Shown here: in pieces, positions 57,774 to 64,000 of the stretch | How positions within the stretch are numbered: position 1 is the stretch's first letter | How the letters are laid out: each line of letters starts with the position of its first letter | DNA from: Panax quinquefolius | Taxonomy: Eukaryota > Streptophyta > Magnoliopsida > Apiales > Araliaceae | Assembly: GCA_020205615.1 (NCBI GenBank) | Contig: CM035170.1 | Location: forward strand, 27,313,568-27,377,567 | Length of the DNA: 64,000 nt | Reading direction: 5' to 3' | Program-made: the position numbers and the translations under genes | Notes under the pieces: generated by a model | The model's input: only the letters and a program-made list of their open reading frames with translations | Database searches by the model: none | What the model was told of the DNA's origin: nothing

Positions 57774-60292
57774 TGTGACGCCCCCAAAATAGGTATATAT
57801 CACCCATTCTGAGTCGCCAAATACATGGTATAAAAACAAATACAACTTTAGTAATATAATTGTCGTGCAAAATACGACAACACATATACTGTGAGTTTAA
57901 ATACAACTATTGTCTAATAGAGAGTATACAAACTCAAAAGGAGTTCTCATTATAATTATTGATACAATATTTTAAAAAATAGTGAGGATTTCTAAAACAA
58001 CTATCTTGAATCATCACTCCATACCCCGGCTAGTTCTTGCTAAATTCTATCCTCCTAAGAAGAACAATGGAACAAAAAGGAAAAGGGTGTGCTCAACTAT
58101 CCCAGCAAAGAATATTATGACTAAGATAATATACAACAAATTATCATTAGTCTTCAACAGAGAATAATCTGATAAAATATAATAGACAACAAGTTTTAGA
58201 TCAACAACTGCAGCGGAAATATCAATCCATTAGAAGATTCAAGTAGAGAATGAGTTCTACTATCTTCTAAGATTTAAAAGTCCATCATCAATATTTTATC
58301 CTTGTAACAACAATCAATATATATTTTGAATCAAATATTCATCTTTGCACTATAGGCCAAAGATATTCATTTGTATCACCTGTTGGTCATGTTCATCTCA
58401 ACACCTGTTCATCTTTCCACTACGGGCCAAAGATATTCATTAGGTAATCATTCATCTTTGCACTACAGGCCAAAGATATTAATTAGGTAATTATTCATCT
58501 TTGCACTAAAGGCCAAAGATATTCAGTTATATCACCATTTAGGACTGAGGATGATTAAAATATCGTAAAGAAAACGAATCCAGTGAGATAAAAGAACAAA
58601 TATTAGGGATTCGTATTACAGTTATATCCAAGTTCAATAATACTCCATAATAACCAATTTTGAAACAGAATTCAAAAATAAAGATCAAAACATGGATACA
58701 ATCAAAGATAGTAACCATAATGGACATCTTGGATAAAAAGAAGAAAATTTAATTTTTTCGGTGAATAGTGCCGTATTCATGAATAGTGCTGTATACGTGA
58801 TAGTAACCCCGACACAAAAAGTTCCAAATTTGATAAAAGGTTCAGACCAATATTTCGGCATAATGATATTGAAAGAAATAATATCATATATTAATAAAAT
58901 AACATCCTTTACCTCAAAATAACAATATTTCTGATCGGAATATCGGATGTAAAGCCGAAGGAAACTTGCACTGAATAACAACTCTCAAAGTATTTAAATA
59001 CTCACAAAAATACGCTCGACAATATAGAGAGAAAGAAAACTTGTTTCTTGTGTGATTTTCAATTATAACTTAAGCATCTATTTATAAGAAAATGCTAGAA
59101 CGCCAAAGGAGACTAAAATAATAAAATATTATTATTTTTAAAATCAATTCTACGTACCAACCAAGACCAGCCACCAGTATACCAATTCTGAAAAAATTTC
59201 AGCAGCTCACATGTTTTAGAAAATCAAAAGTGGATCCCACCCAATTTTAATAAAAATCACTTTATTTTCTGAAACTTCATTAATTCATAGAAAATAGTCC
59301 GTTTATCATAAAAATACAAATTTTATGTCCATTCCACACGAAATCGAATTATCTACAACTTTGTAGCTTTGAGTTTTTCCAAATTCCAAACAGAAAATAT
59401 CCGAAATCCAAAAACAGATGATTTTTAATACCTCCATTCCGACAAAATACTGATAAAACACCTCAGCATTAATTCCATCATTTATAAACACATAAAATAA
59501 ATATATCCATAATTTATAACCTCATAAAAAAAATATGTCCTTATCATATAAATAAATAATGAATTATTCACAAATAATATTACAGAATCGCAATTATGAC
59601 AACCAGGCCGATCCCAGGAAAGAGGGGGCTTTCCGATAAGGATTTCTCCTTACTGGCGCGCAATTAGGTGACCAAACCTCTCATTGACAGAACTTTCTAG
59701 ACATTGCCAGTAATGCTATCTAATAATATTATTCCAAATATTATGAATTATTGATCTGATAATGGAGATACTGTGCAGTGACAATTATTTAACAACAATA
59801 ATTTAAAATATCAACGCAGCAATTATTGAACCAATAAAATAAAATATTGAATAGTAATTACTGTAACAATTATTGAGTAGTGCCTTCTTATGTAAGAATC
59901 AATAATTCAACAATACGGTGCAATACCGTGTGCTACTGTGCAACCACGCGTATTACTGTATTTTAACCACCAAGTATTCCAACAGTGTTAACGATAACAA
60001 TTACGCCGTTATTTATAAATCTCAAACTTTGTCGTTTTCTTCATCCGACAGTTATCCGTTATGGGGCCCACAAATGGTTGCGCCGTCGTACGAATATTCA
60101 CCGACAGAAAAAATATTCCACGACCAAACGAATATTCCCCGACAACAATGAATATTTTATAACCACTTTCTTATTTTTGAAAATTTGCACATTTCACCCA
60201 TAACCAAAGTATTATATCAAATTATCACCTTATTATTCACAATAATAATTAGAAGAAATTCAATTTTATTTATAATAAGTTGGGGTCTTACA
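57774..60292 (-). repeat. Element C 5' LTR (2519 bp)
   Basis: TGTGACGCCCCCAAAATAGG...GGGGTCTTACA. TATA box (minus) 59078-59086; donor 58912 (GTAAAGG) and acceptor 58055 (TTCTTCTTAG|GAGG) give an 858-base predicted intron. U3 dyad block at 59618-59651; GAATATTC-type sites at 60092, 60111, 60130 and 60150. Confidence 0.92.
58341..58520. repeat. Hairpin minisatellite, element C 5' LTR
   Basis: Units at 58341-58364, 58411-58434, 58454-58477 and 58497-58520. The second has ATCTTTC in one arm, which breaks one pair. Confidence 0.85.
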
Positions 60293-60297
60293 CTATT

Positions 60298-61318
60298 CAC
60301 ATATACGGCACTATTCGCGAATACGAAACTATTCACCGAAAAATGAAATTTTCTCATTTTTGTCCAAAATGTCTGTTACGGTTACTATCTTTGATTGTAT
60401 CCATATTTTGATCTTTATTTTTTAGTTATGCTTCACAATTGGTTATTATGGAGTATTTTTGAACTTGGATAAACTAAATTATGAATCCTTAATCTTTGAT
60501 CTTTTATCTCACTGGATTCATTTTCTTCAAGATATTTTTCATCATCCTCGTTCCTAAATGATGATATTACTGAATATCTTTTGCATGTAGTGCAAAGATG
60601 AATGATTACCTAATGAATATCTTTGGCCTGTAGTGCAAAGATGAATGATTACCTAATGAATATCTTTGGCTCGTAGTGCAAAGATGAACAGGCGTTCAGA
60701 TGAACATGACCAACTGGTGATACAAATGAATATCTTTGGCCTGTTGTGCAAAGATGAATATTTGATTCAAGATGTATATTGATTGATGTTACAGGGATAA
60801 AATATTGATGATGGACTTTTAAATCTTAGAAGATAGTAGAATTATTTCTCTACTTGACTCTTCTAATGGATTGCTGTTCCACTGCAGTTGTTGATCTAAA
60901 ACTTGTTGTCTATTATATTTTATCAGATTTTTCCTGGTTGAAGACTAATGATAAATTATTGTATATTACCTAAGTCATAATATTCTTTACTGGGCTAGTT
61001 GAGCTCACCCTTTTCCTTTTTGTTCCATTTTTCTTCCCAAGAGGTGAGAACATAGCAGGAACTAACCGGGGTATAGAGTGATGGTTCAGGATAGTTATAT
61101 TAGTAGTCCTCACTATTTTTGTAAAATAGTGTATCAATAATTGTAATGAGAACTCCTTTTGAGTTTGTATACTCTCTATTTGATAATATTTTTATTAAAA
61201 CTCACAGTATATGGGTTGTCGTATTTTGCACGACAATTGTATTACTGAAGTTGTATTTGTTTCTGTACCATATATTTGGCGACTCAGAATGGGTGATGTA
61301 TACCTATTTTGGGGCGCG
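60298..61318 (+). repeat. Element D 5' LTR, second part
   Basis: Continues D's LTR after C, with four hairpin units at 60576-60755 and the leader acceptor region near 61034. There AG is changed (CCCAAGAGG for TCTCAGGAGG). The last bases, TTTTGGGGCGCGC, have lost the usual GTCACA end. Confidence 0.88.
60576..60755. repeat. Hairpin minisatellite, element D LTR
   Basis: Units at 60576-60599, 60619-60642, 60662-60685 and 60732-60755; the first three are spaced 43 bp. Confidence 0.85.
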
Positions 61319-61395
61319 CTTGGATTAATATCGAGCTTAGGATATGATCCCTGGCTGAGATATGAGACAAGAACTAGGAGGGGAGAGACGAAGAA
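61319..61395 (+). other. Element D primer-binding site remnant and leader
   Basis: TTGGATTAATATCGAGC aligns with the PBS TTGGTATCAAAGC but has inserted bases. It is followed by leader sequence almost identical to C's (GGATATGATCCCTGGCTGAG, then GGGGAGAGACG). E2 cuts the leader at 61395, so D's gag and pol, if present, lie beyond the window. Confidence 0.75.
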
Positions 61396-61582
61396 TGTGA
61401 CGCCCCCACAATAGGTCCACACGACCCATCTTGAGTCGCAAGATATCGCACTATAAAAATCAAATACAAACTTTATTTATACAACTGTTGTGCAGAGTAC
61501 GACAACAGATAAGCTGTGAGTTTTAATTCAAATGTATATAACTCTCCTAGTGCCTCGACCACAACCTTACAATGATAGTACT

Positions 61583-61933
61583 TTACATAAAATTATAGTT
61601 AAAAACTGTTTTAGAAACTAAAATCTTTGGGAAGTGTTCAAGGAAACCTTCGTACATGGGAGGTCATGCATCCAGGTTATGATAGATATCATATGTCCAC
61701 AGAATTATCCTTGGATGACCCAAAAGTCCCCAAAGAAAAACAAGAAAATTACTATCATCTTCTTTCCAATGGTGAATCTTCTCTTGACATATAATTATCT
61801 CCGTTGTCTCCAAGTAAAAATTATATTTCAAATATACTCTAAGATCATATAGGTAGTCCTCGTAGATATACTCAGCAAGTGGATGTGCACAACCATGTCT
61901 TATGATAACATGAGGTTGTATGTCATTATACAT
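61583..61933 (-). pseudogene. LTR-borne 116-codon ORF, E2 copy
   Basis: ATG 61933 to TAA 61583, exactly 351 bp. The frame is open except one TGA near 61664 where both E1 copies have TGG. Segments HGCAHPLAEYIYEDYLYDL and LVFLWGLLGHPRIILWTYD match E1. Because E2 is a separate insertion about 12% diverged here, the absence of indels is informative. Unknown product; see the copy at 6553-6903. Confidence 0.58.
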
Positions 61934-62867
61934 CTTGTATGATAGTGGCAAAAACACCCTTCCAACATTGGGTTCGCCTCACCCTATTTGATTCACCAAA
62001 TATAACAACTAAATGATGTATAGAATACAACACACTTTTCTATAATGTTTAGGGAGAACCTCCACAGCTAGAGACCACCGGTCTATTCTCCTGTTACCCC
62101 AGCTCGACCCAGCTACACTCTTAATACCTGAAAGGAATTGTGAAGCAGAAGGGTGAGCACAACTAGCCCAGTAATAATATCATGACTAAAGATAATTAAA
62201 TTATCAATAGCCTTCGTTAGTAATGAATCAGAGATAAAACTATTTAACCATAGTTGCAGCGGAACGAGCAATCCATTAGAAGAGTCAAATAGACCATAAA
62301 GTCTATTATCTTCTCCACGTTAAAAATCCAACAACAATGTTTTATCCCTGTAACATCAGTCAACAATTCCTATCCAAAATCAGGTGAATAACTTATAATC
62401 ATAATTGTGGTTCTAAATTCCTCTTCGCACCTAGGACGAAGATAATTTTCATCACCTATCTTTACCTGAAATATCAAAGACCATGGTTATACCAAATCAC
62501 AATTCCTCTCCATAATCATACTAGTAAATTCATATTTCCACTACGGGACAAAGATATTCATTAATAGTTCATTCTTGCACTACAGGCCAAAGACATGCAA
62601 CTATATTTTAGAAAAGTCAAGTAGAGCATGATATCTACTATCTTCTACGAATTAAAAGTCTATTATAATTATTTTATCGCTGAGACTTAGCTCAATAAAT
62701 AATCCACATCACCAAATTATCCATGCACTACGCTCAAGGATATTCGTTAATATCACATCCATGAATTATCCATGCACTACGGCCAAGGATATTCATTATT
62801 ATCACATCCATGAATTAATATTTCATCGCTAAGACTCAGCTCAATAATTAATCCACATCATCAAATC

Positions 62868-62891
62868 ATCCTTGCACTACAGGCCAAGGAT
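62868..62891. repeat. Hairpin unit with exchanged base pair, E2
   Basis: ATCCTTG-CACTACAGGC-CAAGGAT: relative to ATCTTTG/CAAAGAT both arms changed together (T-A to C-G), keeping a perfect 7-bp stem. Less perfect units lie near 62719, 62965 and 63010. Confidence 0.75.
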
Positions 62892-64000
62892 ATTCATTAT
62901 TATCACATCCATGAATTAATATTTCATCGCTGAGACTCAACTTAATAATTAATCCACATAAACGAATCATCCCTGCATTATAGGCCAAGGATATTCATTA
63001 GTATCATGACCACGAATTATCCATGCACTACGGGCCAATGATAATTGTGTTTTCATCAACGGTCCTGATCATGCCATAAAATAATTCATCTTTGCACCCT
63101 TGGCCGAAGAGAATCCATAGCCATAATCATACCAAAAACTATCCATAAATGCACTACGGGCCAATGAGGACTTTTTCCACATCATTTGTAACATTACGGT
63201 CATGATTATACCGAATAATACCTGGTCATAATCATACCAAGTCCATCTATACAATATAGGCCACAGATAACTTTCATCATAATATAAGCATGAGGATAAT
63301 TACAATGATATAAACAATCAATCAAATGAGATAAAGGATAAATATTACACATTTATAATACAATTTATCCAGCGTTTAATAATAACCAAATGTTATCAAT
63401 CACTTAATTATCTCATAATCTAATATCATTAATATTATAACAATATTTTAATCATTTCTTAAACTTATAAATAATTTATTTTAGTTGTTTACTCTTTACT
63501 AATTAATGTATTTAACCATCCTAAAATGTCAAACTCATAAGATTTCATCATCAATAACCAAAACTCTCATCACAAATCTGCATATACCTTATATAGGATT
63601 TCCAAGCCATAAAATTATATTTTCCAATTTTGTTACTTCACATAACATATTTAATTTATTTACTCATAATTAGTTCATTTTCATGAAAAATACCAAATCA
63701 GTCCCAAAAATATTTTTTTTCTAGAATTTAGCAGAATATAGTCTTATACTAAACATATATTTTTCTCGAAATTTTAAAAATTCATTTACTATTTTTCATA
63801 TGGCCAAAACTGCCGAATATTTAGACATTTATCATAAATTGTACTTTTGTCCAAAAATTTCGAAATTTACAGGGTATATTCCTATTATATACATGTACCC
63901 CCAATAAAAATTTCACCAATTTTGGAGTTAACACAAAGAGTTATAAGGGTTTACTTTTAAAATAGTCATTTCCCGTAAAATTCATAACTCTTAATCTATA

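Larger units (their letters stand above)
17133..60292 (-). mobile_element. C: Ty3/gypsy chromovirus-like element, nested by B
   Basis: Minus-strand element with 3' LTR 17133-18933 plus 52328-52966, PPT 52967-52980, integrase to gag 53040-57587, PBS 57760-57772 and 5' LTR 57774-60292. Exact TSD CTATT flanks it in D. Without the B insertion it is about 9.8 kb. Gag and pol are closely related to H, so it is an older copy of the same family. Several frameshifts and stops inactivate it. Confidence 0.92.
61396..64000 (-). mobile_element. E2: LTR of the long-LTR E family, runs off the window
   Basis: TGTGACGCCCCCACAATAGG start, then colinear with E1 LTRs (TACATGGGAGG, CACCCTTCCAA, GGAGAACCTC blocks). 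Acceptor-like CCTTTCAG (minus) near 62128. The middle (62600-63250) carries an expanded, diverged hairpin region mixed with TCGCTGAGACTCAGCT blocks also seen in G-family LTRs. The left TSD would be AAGAA (61391-61395). The TATA region and LTR end are not reached. Confidence 0.85.

Overview
This 64-kb window looks like heterochromatic, repeat-only DNA from a flowering plant, probably a eudicot; I cannot name the species. It holds no recognisable host gene. Nearly every base belongs to LTR retrotransposons. Most are Ty3/gypsy with the order gag, protease, RT, RNase H, integrase and a chromodomain-like integrase tail (Tekay/Del-type chromoviruses by the look of pol). One is Ty1/copia. Primer-binding sites match initiator tRNA-Met. 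Element limits were set from TG...CA LTR ends, PBS, polypurine tracts and 5-bp target-site duplications (TSDs), so the nesting order can be read directly.

Left part (1-15655). Element A (minus) is a decayed Ty3 element. Its gag is split by E1 (minus, 2118-10520), a non-autonomous element with about 4-kb LTRs and only 333 bp between them. A's 5' LTR is 12003-15126, and its pol breaks off inside RT near 315. LTR fragments of a further family lie at 14-315 and 15127-15655.

Right part (15656-64000) is a five-level nest. D (plus; LTR 15656-17132 and 60298-61318) is hit by C (minus, 17133-60292, TSD CTATT). The 3' LTR of C is hit by B (plus, 18934-52322, TSD GCAAT). The gag zinc knuckle of B is hit by copia element F (minus, 24207-33199, TSD GATCT), and the protease-RT linker of B by solo LTR G (plus, 33769-46185, TSD AAGGC/AAGGT). 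G is hit by H (plus, 35209-44858, TSD TTATT). A second long-LTR element, E2 (minus), starts at 61396 and leaves the window. D, C and H belong to one family with LTRs of about 2.45 kb; E1 and E2 to another; G and the two fragments to a third; A and B are related and share an extra open reading frame upstream of gag.

All coding regions are broken. H pol keeps one frame for 1157 codons and carries only nonsense codons of the kind made by cytosine deamination. The signals most worth a second look lie in the LTRs. First, a 351-bp reading frame is kept at identical length in three LTR copies of the E family, and differences between E1 and E2 are concentrated at third codon positions. Second, most LTRs here show a GT donor shortly after the TATA box and a pyrimidine-AG acceptor near the LTR end, suggesting a spliced leader intron. 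Third, a hairpin minisatellite lies in the leader, with paired changes in its stems. Fourth, GAATATTC palindromes are phased at 19 bp in U3.
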